Shown: positions 33,991 to 42,690, counted from the first letter of the stretch. The stretch: 64,000 nucleotides of DNA from Streptomyces sp. NBC_00239 (GCF_036194065.1 NZ_CP108096.1:248001-312000), one strand, 5' to 3'. Program-made: numbers and translations. Notes: a model not told the origin generated them from the sequence alone.

Positions 33991-34530
33991 ATGTCCGACC
34001 CAACGCGGCCCGCCATCGAGCGCGAACTGGCCTGGCGCGCGCACCTGGAGGTAGCGACCCGCACGCCGTTCCTCGGCGTCACACCGGGCCGCGACCCGGA
34101 CTGCCTCGTCGGCGAAGCCGTCTACGACAGCCTCGCCGTGCACAACGCGCTGCACAAACTGGCCGCCGCCATCACACCCGACTCCCCGTTGGTCCCCACG
34201 CTCCTGCCCGCCCTGATGGCCAGCCGGCGCCTGTTGAGCCTGCGCTCCTCCTGGACCGGCTACTGCAACGAGCGCTTCGCCCTCGAGGCCGCGGCCACGG
34301 ACAAGACCAGCGAGATGTCCCGGCAGTACGTGGACGGCGACGCCGTACGGGCCTGGCCGCAGTTCAACGAAGCACAGGCCGCCTACGACGAGGCCAAGGC
34401 CGCGATCGGGGACGTCGAGCAGGTGCTGGCCCGGTTCCGCGGGCCCGACTCCGTGACCAGCACTGAGGCGGAGCCGGAGCGACAGGGCGCCGGCCTGCGC
34501 CTGGTCCCCGGGACGGCGGGCGGCCGGTGA
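33991..34530 (+). CDS. Hypothetical helical protein
   Basis: The 179-residue product starts at ATG 33991 behind GGGGGAG. It is almost entirely helical, with a conserved-looking centre (SWTGYCNERFALEAAA) and a charged C-terminal helix (AQAAYDEAKAAIGDVEQVLA). No family recognised. Its stop overlaps the GTG of the next gene (GTGA), so the two are co-translated. Confidence 0.65.
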   Translation: MSDPTRPAIERELAWRAHLEVATRTPFLGVTPGRDPDCLVGEAVYDSLAVHNALHKLAAAITPDSPLVPTLLPALMASRRLLSLRSSWTGYCNERFALEAAATDKTSEMSRQYVDGDAVRAWPQFNEAQAAYDEAKAAIGDVEQVLARFRGPDSVTSTEAEPERQGAGLRLVPGTAGGR

Positions 34531-34931
34531 ACGGCTGGATGCTGCTCGCCGTCCTGGCCGCCGCGGTCACCGCCTGGTTCCTGTACGCGGCAGGCCGGGC
34601 GGCTGCGCACAAGGCGCGCGCCGACACCCGACAGGACCTGATCAAGCTCGGCGGGATCCCGGAGATGTCCAAGACCCTGACGGACATGAGCAAGCTGCCG
34701 ACCTACGCCTTGGTCGCCCCGTTCGCCTCGGGCCGCTCACATCCGTTCGGATGGCTGTGGTGGCGCGTCGAGCCGGCGGGAGACGGGGCCGAGCGGCGGG
34801 AGATGGGGTGGGCGCTGACCTACCGGCGGGCCCGCAAGGCCGTAGGGCTGCCGCTCTCCGTCCGGGCACGTCACGCCGAGATCATCATGGCGCCCGGACA
34901 TCAGATGCAGCCCCAGGCCGAACGACGGTGA
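34527..34931 (+). CDS. Hypothetical membrane-anchored protein
   Basis: The 134-residue product starts with GTG 34527 overlapping the previous stop. An N-terminal transmembrane helix (WMLLAVLAAAVTAWFLYAAG) is followed by a cytoplasmic part with basic and aromatic residues (HPFGWLWWRVEP, WALTYRRARKAVGLPLSV). The coupling with a helical cytosolic protein suggests a membrane-attached pair. Family unknown. Confidence 0.6.
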   Translation: MNGWMLLAVLAAAVTAWFLYAAGRAAAHKARADTRQDLIKLGGIPEMSKTLTDMSKLPTYALVAPFASGRSHPFGWLWWRVEPAGDGAERREMGWALTYRRARKAVGLPLSVRARHAEIIMAPGHQMQPQAERR

Positions 34932-34961
34932 CGGTGCCCGTGCCGCGCCCCTCGCGGGACG

Positions 34962-34991
34962 CCCGCGTGCCGATCGGCGTCGGCACGCGGG
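34962..34991. terminator. Bidirectional hairpin between convergent genes
   Basis: A perfect 12-bp stem (34962-34973 with 34980-34991, loop TCGGCG) lies between the convergent stops at 34931 and 35005, the right place for a terminator serving both. Confidence 0.7.
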
Positions 34992-35004
34992 GAGTCCGGG
35001 GCCC

Positions 35005-35313
35005 TCAGACGGCCTCGCGGAGGATCCGCTCGGTCTGCTCATGTCCGTTCTGGGCGACGAGGTAGGTCACCTGCTTGTCCAGGCCGGCGTTGTTGACGCC
35101 GGCGGCCTGGCGGCCGGCCTCTTCGTAGGGCGCGTCGTCGTCCTCGGCACCGGATGCGGCGCTGGCGTAGCCCGCGGCCGCGTCGTGCACCGCCACGTCC
35201 AGGTCGACCGGGTCGATGCCGAGGGATTCGGCGAGGGCGAGGAGCCGGACGGCGTGGCCGGCGTCGTCGGGGCTGAGCGGCGCGTCGGCTTCGATGTCGA
35301 GCAGGGTGATCAC
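35005..35313 (-). CDS. Hypothetical small acidic protein
   Basis: The 102-residue product starts at GTG 35313 (MITLLDIEADAPLSPDDA) behind GAGAGGA. It is acidic and helical, with a small-residue-rich middle (AAAGYASAASGAEDDDAPY). No domain recognised. Second gene after the repeated helix-turn-helix protein, 64 bases downstream. Confidence 0.55.
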   Translation of the reverse strand: MITLLDIEADAPLSPDDAGHAVRLLALAESLGIDPVDLDVAVHDAAAGYASAASGAEDDDAPYEEAGRQAAGVNNAGLDKQVTYLVAQNGHEQTERILREAV

Positions 35314-35377
35314 CTGGATTCCTCTCGGCGCCCAGTGACGGGCGGGGGCGGGGGAGTACAACGAATCGGGCCGGCGG

Positions 35378-36364
35378 CTACACGTCGGCCGCCGGGGCCT
35401 CGGCAGGGCGGATCTTGCGATTGCGGATCAGCCACTCCTTGACTTCCGCGACGTCGCGGGCGCTGGAGGAGTCCTTGGCCGGGAAGGGGTCCTCGGACTT
35501 CTCCGGCGTGTACACGCGTGCGAAGTGCTTCACCGACTCGATGTTCAGCCCCAGTTCGCGGGCCAGCGCGGTGGGCTTCAGCCGGCGCTGCTCCTGTGCG
35601 AGGTTCGCGCTGACCTCGATGCTCGGCGCAACGGGCGCGGTGTCGGGCTCGCTGAGGAGCGTGTCGAGCCACTCCGCCTGACCCGGCTCCTCCAGGTGGA
35701 GCACCTCCGCCAGCCACTCGATCGGCACGCGGACCTGGTGGGCACGGGCGCGACGGGCGCGTTCGACGACGTCGCGCTGGCCGGTGGTGAGACCCAACTC
35801 GTCAAGGTAGACACGGCCGTCGACAGCCTCAGTGCCGTCCTCGGCGTGCCCCAGCAGCCATGCACGCAGGTCCGCCCACTCGGGAGCGCCGCTCTCGCCC
35901 GCCGTGGGCATCGGATCGCTCCTGCGCAGGAACCAGGCCCTCAGCTGGCTCCAGGAGCGCTTGCCGTCGGCGTCGGCGAGAGGAAAGGGGTCGTCGGCCG
36001 CCCCGGACGGGTAGCGCTCGGCGTACTTGTTCACCGCGCGCCGGGTCAGGTCCAGGAGCTCGGCCAGTTCCGCGGAGTCCATCAGCACCTGCGTGGGGCG
36101 GGCAGCGAGAACCTGCGCCTCCATCCTGCGCGGGCCGCGCCGCTTGCTCGGCTCCTGGGTGTGCCGGGCGGCGTACCAGTTCAGGACGGCCTCACGGTCG
36201 CGGTAGACGGTGCCGTCCTTGCGGTCGGCCTCGCCGGGGAAGGTGGGGTCGGTCCTCACCCAGTTGTGCACGTAGGGGTAGCCGGTGGCCTCGGTGATCT
36301 GCGCGGTGGTGATGTGCGCGGGCAGCTTCTCGAATGCCTTGCGGGCTTCGGCAATGTTCTTCAT
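35378..36364 (-). CDS. Protein with repeated excisionase/MerR-like DNA-binding units
   Basis: The 328-residue product appears to contain three related helix-turn-helix units: near 20-62 (TTAQITEATGYPYVHNWVRT...), near 100-150 (SAELAELLDLTRRAVNKYAE...DPFPLADADGKRSWSQLRAWF) and near 265-315 (PTALARELGLNIESVKHFAR...DPFPAKDSSSARDVAEVKEWL). Units two and three share the pattern DPFP-x(6-9)-R-x2-x2-LRAWF/VKEWL, the wing-like end of excisionase-type domains. Three units in one chain suggest binding to extended or repeated DNA sites. It has its own promoter with an inverted-repeat spacer. It is the best candidate in the window for the regulator of the shared promoters, though this is inference. Confidence 0.6.
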   Translation of the reverse strand: MKNIAEARKAFEKLPAHITTAQITEATGYPYVHNWVRTDPTFPGEADRKDGTVYRDREAVLNWYAARHTQEPSKRRGPRRMEAQVLAARPTQVLMDSAELAELLDLTRRAVNKYAERYPSGAADDPFPLADADGKRSWSQLRAWFLRRSDPMPTAGESGAPEWADLRAWLLGHAEDGTEAVDGRVYLDELGLTTGQRDVVERARRARAHQVRVPIEWLAEVLHLEEPGQAEWLDTLLSEPDTAPVAPSIEVSANLAQEQRRLKPTALARELGLNIESVKHFARVYTPEKSEDPFPAKDSSSARDVAEVKEWLIRNRKIRPAEAPAADV

Positions 36365-36439
36365 GAGGGGACTCCGGATGGGCGTATCGGCAGGCAGTGG
36401 CGGTACTTGGTGAGAGATCCCACCCTTCCTCTATTAGCT

Positions 36440-36469
36440 AATGTTCTCACGAGAGGGGGTGTGTGTCAA
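36440..36469 (-). promoter_or_regulatory. Family promoter of the repeated helix-turn-helix gene
   Basis: Minus strand: TTGACA (36469-36464), 18 bases, AACATT (36445-36440). The spacer holds CCCCC then TCTCGTGAGA, an inverted repeat placed like an operator. The -35 box overlaps the stop codon of the gene ending at 36466, showing how tightly the units are packed. Confidence 0.65.
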
Positions 36470-36780
36470 TTTTGATGGTCGCCCGTGAGTGGCGGCAGGG
36501 GGCGGCCTGCTCGTTGCGCGCGAAGAGGGCCGCCGGCCGCGCGGACGCTCTCGCGCCCCGCGGCGGTCAGCCGCAGAAGGTGCGGGTGGCCGCGATGCTC
36601 ACCGTCGGGGTCCGCTGCGCCCAGGCCGTGCCCGCAGCCGTCGAGGAAACCCACGAGGCCGAGCGACTCCAGGGCGCGGACGTCCGCCTCGCCCACCAGC
36701 ATGGGATGAAGGCTGCCCGAGGAGCGCACGGCGGCATCGCGCAACGCGATCAGCCGGCCGGGGGTCAGTCGCGGTGGCAT
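36466..36780 (-). CDS. Hypothetical winged-helix-like protein
   Basis: The 104-residue product starts at ATG 36780 (MPPRLTPGRLIALRDAAV). EADVRALESLGLVGFLDGCG and LLRLTAAGRESVRAAGG resemble the helix and wing of a small winged-helix domain, though without a clear family. It lies five bases after the preceding stop and its own stop overlaps a promoter. Confidence 0.55.
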   Translation of the reverse strand: MPPRLTPGRLIALRDAAVRSSGSLHPMLVGEADVRALESLGLVGFLDGCGHGLGAADPDGEHRGHPHLLRLTAAGRESVRAAGGPLRAQRAGRPLPPLTGDHQN

Positions 36781-36785
36781 GCCGG

Positions 36786-37376
36786 TCAGCCCCAGGCCAC
36801 GTCGCGGCCGCGCAAGGCGCACCACTGGGCGAGAGCATGCAGCTCGAGCAGGCGCATCTGGAGATGGCCGGCGCTCCGACCGCCCGTGAACCAGCGGCCG
36901 TCCCAGTAGCCCTCGACGCCCGCATCCTCGGGGGTCAGGGCGAGGGCGATCAGTACCCGGCCGAGGAACTCCTCGGCGGGCATCTGGCCCCCATCTCCCA
37001 CGGCCGGTGCCTCGGCGACGGCGGATGTGGTGTCCCCCGCGCGCTCGGCCGCCGAGAGCGCCGCGAGGGTGCCGGCAGGCTCCGGGGCCTCGAAGCCGAG
37101 CAGGTGGGCCAAGCGAACGGAGTTGCGCGCGCCGATGTTCACCTCCGGCACGTCCCCGTCCGGATCGGCCTCGTGCACGTACAGCGGGTAGTGCGGGCAG
37201 ATGTCGGGCATCTCGCAGCCGGGCAGTGCCTCCCGCTCGGCGGGTGCGGCGAGGACCTCGGCCAGGGCCAGCTCGTACGTACGGTGGGGCGCGGCGAGCT
37301 CGGTAGCCAGTCGGCAGCCGCAGCTCGCGACGAAGCGGCCGGCCGGCCGGTAGTCAGCGGTAAAGGTCACGGACAC
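36786..37376 (-). CDS. Hypothetical protein with cysteine/histidine cluster
   Basis: The 196-residue product is read from GTG 37376 with AGAGG seven bases upstream; a TTG at 37403 is an alternative. The N-terminal half contains ASCGCRLATE and GCEMPDICPHYPLYVH, possible metal ligands. The C-terminal third (YWDGRWFTGGRSAGHLQMRL) is helical. One copy of the polar word (37027) falls inside this gene. No family recognised. Confidence 0.55.
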   Translation of the reverse strand: MSVTFTADYRPAGRFVASCGCRLATELAAPHRTYELALAEVLAAPAEREALPGCEMPDICPHYPLYVHEADPDGDVPEVNIGARNSVRLAHLLGFEAPEPAGTLAALSAAERAGDTTSAVAEAPAVGDGGQMPAEEFLGRVLIALALTPEDAGVEGYWDGRWFTGGRSAGHLQMRLLELHALAQWCALRGRDVAWG

Positions 37377-37458
37377 GGGCACACCTCTGCGGTCGCAGTT
37401 CAACGGCTAGATCCGGCGGCGGGCGAGTGGTGCGGGACCGCAACACCCGCCCGGACCG

Positions 37459-37965
37459 TCACAAGCGCGCCGCGGCCGGGCCGATCGTGTGGAGGGACGA
37501 GGTGAACGGGCTCTCCATGCCGGGGTCGGCGTTGAACAGCATCCGGTGGATCGCGCGGGCGTGGAGCCACTGCTCGTCCCAGTCGCCGTCGCTGTCGATC
37601 GCGAAGCAGTCCGGGGCGAGCGTGTGGGCCCGCAGCATGACCGCGGTGACCGCCATGTCGTACGGCTTGGGCCGCAGGTTGCCGGTCTTGCAGAACGAGT
37701 AGGTGAAGCCCCGCTCGTCCTGGAACTGCGGGTCCAGCTCGATGGCGAAGGTCTCGTAGTCCTCGTCCGCCGCCACCAAGCCGTTGAAGACGATCGCGTC
37801 CTCGTCGATCCGCGGCACCCCGGTGCCCGCGCCGCCCGCGAGCGCGATGTTCTGGGTCTGCTCGACCAGGTCCAGGATGGCCGCCGCGTCCAGGCGCAGC
37901 TGCAGCCAGATGGACCGGAAGTTCTCCGCCTGGGGCGTGTAAGCGAAGTAGTTGGCGTGTCCCAT
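37459..37965 (-). CDS. Hypothetical protein of a hairpin-leader unit
   Basis: The 168-residue product starts at ATG 37965 (MGHANYFAYTPQAENF) behind AAGGAG. Mixed alpha/beta with VPRIDEDAIVFNGLVAADED and DYETFAIELDPQF; a helical C-terminal half includes DGDWDEQWLHARAIHRMLF. No domain recognised. First gene of the unit under the promoter at 38043-38071. Confidence 0.6.
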   Translation of the reverse strand: MGHANYFAYTPQAENFRSIWLQLRLDAAAILDLVEQTQNIALAGGAGTGVPRIDEDAIVFNGLVAADEDYETFAIELDPQFQDERGFTYSFCKTGNLRPKPYDMAVTAVMLRAHTLAPDCFAIDSDGDWDEQWLHARAIHRMLFNADPGMESPFTSSLHTIGPAAARL

Positions 37966-38011
37966 GGGGCAGAGCTCCTTGCGTCGGCGCGGGGTCGTGG
38001 CGCGCTGCCCC

Positions 38012-38026
38012 GGCGCTTGCATCGCC
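38012..38026 (-). promoter_or_regulatory. Leader hairpin with ATGCAAG loop
   Basis: Minus strand GGCG-ATGCAAG-CGCC, just downstream of the expected transcription start. One of ten related leader hairpins; others at 42661, 46229, 47539, 48592, 50007, 50623, 51990, 52901 and (plus strand) 55208. Confidence 0.6.
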
Positions 38027-38042
38027 CGAACAGCTATTCACT

Positions 38043-38071
38043 AATGTACCCAATGAGGGGGGCATCGTCAA
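38043..38071 (-). promoter_or_regulatory. Family promoter
   Basis: Minus strand GACCCT, six bases, TTGACG (38071-38066), 17 bases with a C6 run and TTGGG, TACATT (38048-38043), followed by AGTGAAT. Drives the three genes 37965-36466. Confidence 0.8.
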
Positions 38072-38231
38072 GGCGTGAGGGTCAGAGTTGCTGACGTGAG
38101 GGGTGAGCGGCCGTCAGTGGCGGGCGGTATGCGTCTTCGCGTCAACTGTCAGGACCATCGCCAGGACCGCGGATCGGCTCCGCCGTGACGGCGACTGCTG
38201 CGGGCGACGGCTACCTGTCACCTGGGCTGTT

Positions 38232-39047
38232 CTACCGGGCGGCTGCGCGTTGTGCGGTCATGCCACCGAGTACGCGGAGGTAGCTCTCGCACCCGTGTGC
38301 GAGCGTGCGCACGTGGACGTCGAGCGTCTTGTAGTCCAGGCCGTCCCCGAGCCGCAGGTCATGGGCGGCCTGCAGCGTCCGCTGCTCCTCGGCGGTGATC
38401 GGATACCCCTTCGCGACGGCGACGTCGATGCGGGCGCACAGCTCCGGCACGCTCATGCCGACGAACGGGAAGTCCGGGCGGTCGTGGGTGTGCGGGCCGG
38501 GCGTGGGCGGGATCCCGAACGTGTAGTCCCGGCGGAACGTCTCGCACGCCTGCTCGGAGCGGTCGGCGATGCCCGACAGATCCGACACGTGCTCGACAGC
38601 GGGGACGCCGCAGCCCTCGCAAGGGCCGGCGTAGAGCTGGTAATTGCTGCACACGTCAAGGTGCTGGGCGCGGGCCGCGTCCTCCGCCTCGCGAAGAGTA
38701 CGGAAGGCGTCGGGCTCGTCCCAGTCGTAGTACTGGGCGTTGACGTAGTAGTCCTGCTCGAACTGGCCGTTGTACGACCACTGCCCCTCGGGGGTGTAGG
38801 CGGTCGTCGTGAGGCTGTACGGGTCGAGAAGGAGCCCGTTGTCGGCCCAGACCTGGACAGTGCAGCCGCATTCGGGGAACCGGCGCACCCAGGAGGCCGA
38901 GACCATGTCATCGCCCAGGGCGGCCGCTTCGAAGGTGAACGGTTCCGGGTGCCAGATGCGCTTCAACTGGTCCCACGCTTCGGCGGGGGTGATGGATGCG
39001 GCGATGCCGGAAGCGGTCAGAACCAGCGGCAGGACGGGCGGGGTCAC
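38232..39047 (-). CDS. Hypothetical protein with two cysteine clusters
   Basis: The 271-residue product is read from GTG 39047 behind GAGGAG. The first 20 residues are moderately hydrophobic. It contains ECGCTVQVW near 60 and CSNYQLYAGPCEGCG near 140, possible metal-binding sites. The middle is rich in Tyr/Asp/Asn (FEQDYYVNAQYYDWDE), the last third helical. No family recognised. Second gene of a two-gene unit. Confidence 0.6.
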   Translation of the reverse strand: MTPPVLPLVLTASGIAASITPAEAWDQLKRIWHPEPFTFEAAALGDDMVSASWVRRFPECGCTVQVWADNGLLLDPYSLTTTAYTPEGQWSYNGQFEQDYYVNAQYYDWDEPDAFRTLREAEDAARAQHLDVCSNYQLYAGPCEGCGVPAVEHVSDLSGIADRSEQACETFRRDYTFGIPPTPGPHTHDRPDFPFVGMSVPELCARIDVAVAKGYPITAEEQRTLQAAHDLRLGDGLDYKTLDVHVRTLAHGCESYLRVLGGMTAQRAAAR

Positions 39048-39130
39048 GGTGCTCCTCAGTGGTTCGGAGTGCGGGGTGGTCGGCGCCGTGAAGCGGCGGG
39101 TCGGCGAAGTCGGGGTGGGCCAGCGGCGGT

Positions 39131-39682
39131 TCACTTGCCGCCGACGAGCCTCACCGAGGCGACGCGGTGCAGATGGAGCTCCGGCTCGAACGCGTCCGCG
39201 TAGTCCTTCACCGGCCCGTCGTAGATGGACGGCATCTCGAAAGCCTCCTGCCAGGTCAGCGGTTCGAGCCTCCCGCCGTCCACCATCCAGGCCCTGAGCA
39301 GGAAAGACCCGTCGTCGTTCCTCGTGTGCACGGTGACGGCTGCGCCGAGTTCCAGCGTGCGCGAGGCGGTGGCCACGTAGCGCATCAGGTCGTCCTCGGC
39401 GGTGACCTTCGTTCCGTCCGTCACCATCACCCGTGCGAAGAGCGGCTCCTCGCCCAGCTCGCCCTCGTGCTGGAGGTGCATGGTCATGAGGTGACTGCCC
39501 TCACCGAGCCCGCTCCACAATGCCCGCAGGAGCAGGTCCGGCATGAAGCCGAAGCGGTCGGTGTACTGGTCGTGAGTGATCTCCAGAGCGGCCGCCTTCC
39601 CCTCGATGAGCTTCCGGCACGCCGTGCGGACATGGTCGAGACGGGCCTGGGTCTGCGGGTTCTGCGACTCGCTGGCGCTCAT
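39131..39682 (-). CDS. Hypothetical protein
   Basis: The 183-residue product starts at ATG 39682 behind CAGGAGG. A helical N-terminal third (HVRTACRKLIEGKAAALEIT) is followed by a beta-rich region (LFARVMVTDGTKVTAEDD, AAVTVHTRNDDGSFLLRAW). No family recognised. First gene after the promoter at 39736-39764. Confidence 0.6.
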   Translation of the reverse strand: MSASESQNPQTQARLDHVRTACRKLIEGKAAALEITHDQYTDRFGFMPDLLLRALWSGLGEGSHLMTMHLQHEGELGEEPLFARVMVTDGTKVTAEDDLMRYVATASRTLELGAAVTVHTRNDDGSFLLRAWMVDGGRLEPLTWQEAFEMPSIYDGPVKDYADAFEPELHLHRVASVRLVGGK

Positions 39683-39735
39683 GTGCTGTGCCTCCTGGAG
39701 ATGGGCCGTGGACCGGGATCCCTTGACTGATCATT

Positions 39736-39764
39736 AATGTACTCAAGGAGGTTAATTATGGCAA
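39736..39764 (-). promoter_or_regulatory. Family promoter
   Basis: Minus strand GACCCT, ATTAAC, TTGCCA (39764-39759), 17 bases with ACCTCCTTGAG, TACATT (39741-39736) then AATGAT. Its leader lacks the ANGCAAG hairpin. Drives 39682-38232. Confidence 0.8.
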
Positions 39765-39827
39765 GTTAATAGGGTCGCTAGGGTTGGGTGGGCCCGATCG
39801 GTCCTGCGTCAGGCGGGGGCAGAGGTG

Positions 39828-41021
39828 CTAGAGAGTGCGGTTCGGGCGCAACGATTCCTCCCGTGCGAGGTGCGCGAGGATCAGCGCCGCGGCCGCGCCC
39901 TCGGGGGAGTGGAACGCCTCCGTGATGCCCGGCCCCGTCCACCGGCCGTCGGCGCTGGGGCGAACCGGCCCGAGCTCCGTGGAGCCCATGCGGACGGACT
40001 GCTCGCCGCTCCCGGCCGGCACGCCGAGGCGGGCGAGGCCGAGCGCGTCGTTGATATCGCGGACGGTCCCCAGGCGGCCGGTGTCGTCGAGCACCAGCGC
40101 GGTGGCCTCCAGCCGCTCCCCGGTCTCGGCGCTGAGGGCCGACAACTCCCGCAGCAGGCTGCCCGCTTCGCCCTGGTCGTGGTCCGCGGTCGGCGCGGCG
40201 GCCTCCTCGGCAGCGGCCCGGACCGCCTCCAACCGCGCGGCCGTCGCCCGGCAGCTGACCGCCGACCCGGCGAACTTGTCGGTGGGAAGTGCGTCCATGG
40301 CCGCGTCGATCCCGGACCGGTCGACCCCGGGTGAAGGCGTCGACCGCAGGTCCTGCCAGATGCGGTGAAGCGTGGCCAGATCCGCGTCGGCGCCGTGCCG
40401 CGCGGTGTACCGCCCGCGCAGATCGGCGGGCGGCTGCTCGGCGGTCGCCTCCAGGCGTACCCGGCCCTGGTGGCAGAACGTCAGCAACCGGGCCAGCGGC
40501 AGCGCGAGCCACTCCCGGGTATCGCCCGTCGACTCGTCCAGCAGAGCCTGCGCAGGGGCCTGGACCAGGCGGAGCAGCCGCGCGACGCGCCGGCATCCGG
40601 CACGGCTGCGCACGGCGTCCCGCTCAGCTCCCACGACCTCGAGACCGCTGAGGATCGCGACGACGTGCGGCTGGCGCAGGGCGTAGAAGGTGAAGGCCCG
40701 CGCCGTGGTGTCGACGAGCTCCTGGCGCTGCAGCGGGACGAGGCTGACGGCGACCCGCGCCTCGGGGGCACCCGAGTACGCGGTGGCCGGCTCGTCCGGC
40801 AGGCCGTGGTGGGCGATATGGAACATGACGGCGTCTCCGCCCGCGCCCTGAAGGCTCTGACGGGTCGGCCCCCTGTCGGGTCCGACCCGGGCGAAGTGGC
40901 CGCCGCCGGACGCCAGGACCTGGCCCACAGGACGTCCGTCGGTGCCAAGGACGTCGTGCGTGTCCCCGTCGGCCAGACGCAGCCGGAACGAGGGGAAGGC
41001 GTCGAGGGGTTCGGTGTCCAT
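39828..41021 (-). CDS. Hypothetical protein with long helical region
   Basis: The 397-residue product starts at ATG 41021 behind CAGGAG. Residues 1-120 are beta-rich (FRLRLADGDTHDVLGTDGRP). The central part is helical (ARLEAVRAAAEEAAAPT) and may form a coiled coil. The last 50 residues include GRWTGPGITEAFHSPEGAAA. No domain recognised. Last of four genes under the promoter at 42691-42719. Confidence 0.6.
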   Translation of the reverse strand: MDTEPLDAFPSFRLRLADGDTHDVLGTDGRPVGQVLASGGGHFARVGPDRGPTRQSLQGAGGDAVMFHIAHHGLPDEPATAYSGAPEARVAVSLVPLQRQELVDTTARAFTFYALRQPHVVAILSGLEVVGAERDAVRSRAGCRRVARLLRLVQAPAQALLDESTGDTREWLALPLARLLTFCHQGRVRLEATAEQPPADLRGRYTARHGADADLATLHRIWQDLRSTPSPGVDRSGIDAAMDALPTDKFAGSAVSCRATAARLEAVRAAAEEAAAPTADHDQGEAGSLLRELSALSAETGERLEATALVLDDTGRLGTVRDINDALGLARLGVPAGSGEQSVRMGSTELGPVRPSADGRWTGPGITEAFHSPEGAAAALILAHLAREESLRPNRTL

Positions 41022-41089
41022 GAGGTGTGACTCCTGATGAGGAAGATGGGAGGGGGAGAGCCTGCTGCCGCTCCAGCGGCGACCGGCGA

Positions 41090-41755
41090 TCAGACGGGGT
41101 TGCCGACGGGGGCGACGGGCGCGCGACGGGTGGTGCCGAACCAGTTGGTCCTGTACTGGAAGTCGGCGAAGGGGCCGGTCAACCGCATGCCCCAGCGCTC
41201 AAGATTGGCGGCAAGGCGCCGGTCGGACTCGGCGTCCTCGAAGCGGGTCACCTCGTAGAACATGCGGCGGGGCTCGTGGGAGCAGCCGCAGGCGCACACC
41301 AGCCGCACGGCGATCGTGCCGTCGGCGCAGTAGCGGGTCAGCTCGACGCACACGAACCCCGTGGCGCACTGCTCTGCGCGCTGCGCGTCCCAGGCGTCGC
41401 GGCCGGCGTAGAGAGCGGTCCGCGCGTCCTGCACCATCGCCTCGGTGATTCCCTCCGCGGCGAAGTCGTCCCAGGTCTTGCGGCCGTCGGTGACCTCGTA
41501 GACCAGGTTGGACAGGGCGACTGCCACGCAGGTCAGCTCGAAACCCAGGTTGAAGCCGTCGCCGTAGCCGGCCCCGGTCTCCCGAGTGGGCCGGTGGCAC
41601 AGGAGGTAGGCGCTCCCGCCGTCCACCGGCTTGGCATCCTCCAGGACAGCCCGGACGACCGGGTAGTCCCCGGACGGGCAGTGCTGGGCGATGTCGTGCG
41701 CGTACAGCGCGGCCGGAATCCTGAAGGCGCCGACCGGCGCGGTTATGGCGGTCAT
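41090..41755 (-). CDS. Hypothetical protein with CACGC motif
   Basis: The 221-residue product starts at ATG 41755 (MTAITAPVGAFRIPAALY). The centre is helical; RLVCACGCSHEPRRMFYEVT near 160 is a Cys/His cluster that could bind metal. No family recognised. It lies 58 bases after the preceding gene of the unit. Confidence 0.6.
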   Translation of the reverse strand: MTAITAPVGAFRIPAALYAHDIAQHCPSGDYPVVRAVLEDAKPVDGGSAYLLCHRPTRETGAGYGDGFNLGFELTCVAVALSNLVYEVTDGRKTWDDFAAEGITEAMVQDARTALYAGRDAWDAQRAEQCATGFVCVELTRYCADGTIAVRLVCACGCSHEPRRMFYEVTRFEDAESDRRLAANLERWGMRLTGPFADFQYRTNWFGTTRRAPVAPVGNPV

Positions 41756-41813
41756 GGGGGTCCCTCGTGTCGTGTGGGTATGGGCGGCCCGTCGGCGGGC
41801 GCGCGTTGCTTCG

Positions 41814-42134
41814 TCAGCCGATGCGGAGAAGCAGCCGCAGCGAGCCGGGACGGACCTCGTCATCCCGCACGGCGGAGCCGTCCGGGGTCGCCCAGTACGC
41901 CTCGGTGCCGGAATCCCGGACGACAACGGTGCGCATCAGGGTGCGGGTGCCGTCAGTGACGACGTCGCCGGGGCGGAAGCGGCCGTCGATGACCTCGACC
42001 TGAAGGTCGTCCTCGGATTCGAACTCGATGTACGTGCGGGGCGAGAGCTCGAGGCATCCCGGCCCGGACCGCACGAGGGTCGCAGACACGGTGACGCGGA
42101 CGCGGTCGCCGGGGGACAGGTGGGGGATGGGCAC
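41814..42134 (-). CDS. Small beta-rich hypothetical protein
   Basis: The 106-residue product starts at GTG 42134 behind AAGGAGG. Alternating strands (DRVRVTVSATLVRSGPGCLE, TYIEFESEDDLQVEVIDGRF, LMRTVVVRDSGTEAYWAT) suggest a small beta-barrel. No family recognised. Confidence 0.6.
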   Translation of the reverse strand: MPIPHLSPGDRVRVTVSATLVRSGPGCLELSPRTYIEFESEDDLQVEVIDGRFRPGDVVTDGTRTLMRTVVVRDSGTEAYWATPDGSAVRDDEVRPGSLRLLLRIG

Positions 42135-42225
42135 GAAGCCTCCTTGCATACGAGGTGGGGCCGAGGGGCGGTCAGCCGGTCCGACCTGCGCGGGAGAAGT
42201 GGTGTCCCCCGCGGCCCTCGATGAC

Positions 42226-42615
42226 TCAGACGGCCAGGGTGAACGCGGGATGCGGCACAGCGGGGCCACCCGGCGCGGGGAGAGCCGCGGCAGCGATGAC
42301 CATGACGAGCTCGTCCGGGCACCACACGAAGGACTCGCCGTCCAGCGCCAGCGACTCGCCCTCGGCGTTCATCACGGGCATGGCCTCGAAGGCGGCGTAG
42401 GTGTGCACGCCCCAGAAGATCCCGCGCCGGGCGGCGGTCGGCTGCTCGCAGTCGCCGAGGTACCAGTCGCCCGGCTGCACGTCCCGGGCGGGGACCACGC
42501 GCAGGCCGGCAGGGTCGATCCCGGCCGACGGCTGCTGGTAGGCGTGGCCCAGGGAGTCGGTGAGAGGGCGAGCGGTCACGATGACCGGGATGAACGCGGC
42601 GTCGATGACGGCCAT
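42226..42615 (-). CDS. Hypothetical beta-rich protein
   Basis: The 129-residue product starts at ATG 42615 behind GAGGAG. Features are LRVVPARDVQPGDWYLGDCE and SFVWCPDELVMVIAAAALPA. The PGD-W pattern resembles small barrel-like proteins, but no family is certain. First gene of the four-gene unit. Confidence 0.6.
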   Translation of the reverse strand: MAVIDAAFIPVIVTARPLTDSLGHAYQQPSAGIDPAGLRVVPARDVQPGDWYLGDCEQPTAARRGIFWGVHTYAAFEAMPVMNAEGESLALDGESFVWCPDELVMVIAAAALPAPGGPAVPHPAFTLAV

Positions 42616-42660
42616 GGGCAGGCTCCTCGGCTGGGCGGTGGTGTGCGTGGTCTCCGGCCC

Positions 42661-42675
42661 GGTGCTTGCTTCACC
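42661..42675 (-). promoter_or_regulatory. Leader hairpin with AAGCAAG loop
   Basis: Minus strand GGTG-AAGCAAG-CACC. Compared with the GGCG/CGCC copies, one position of each arm has changed and pairing is kept (T-A for C-G). Confidence 0.6.
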
Positions 42676-42690
42676 AAACCCGACAACTTC

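Noticed and set aside
39246..39270. GGTTCGAGCC resembling a tRNA T-arm
   Set aside because: It lies inside a coding gene, with no acceptor stem or anticodon arm around it.
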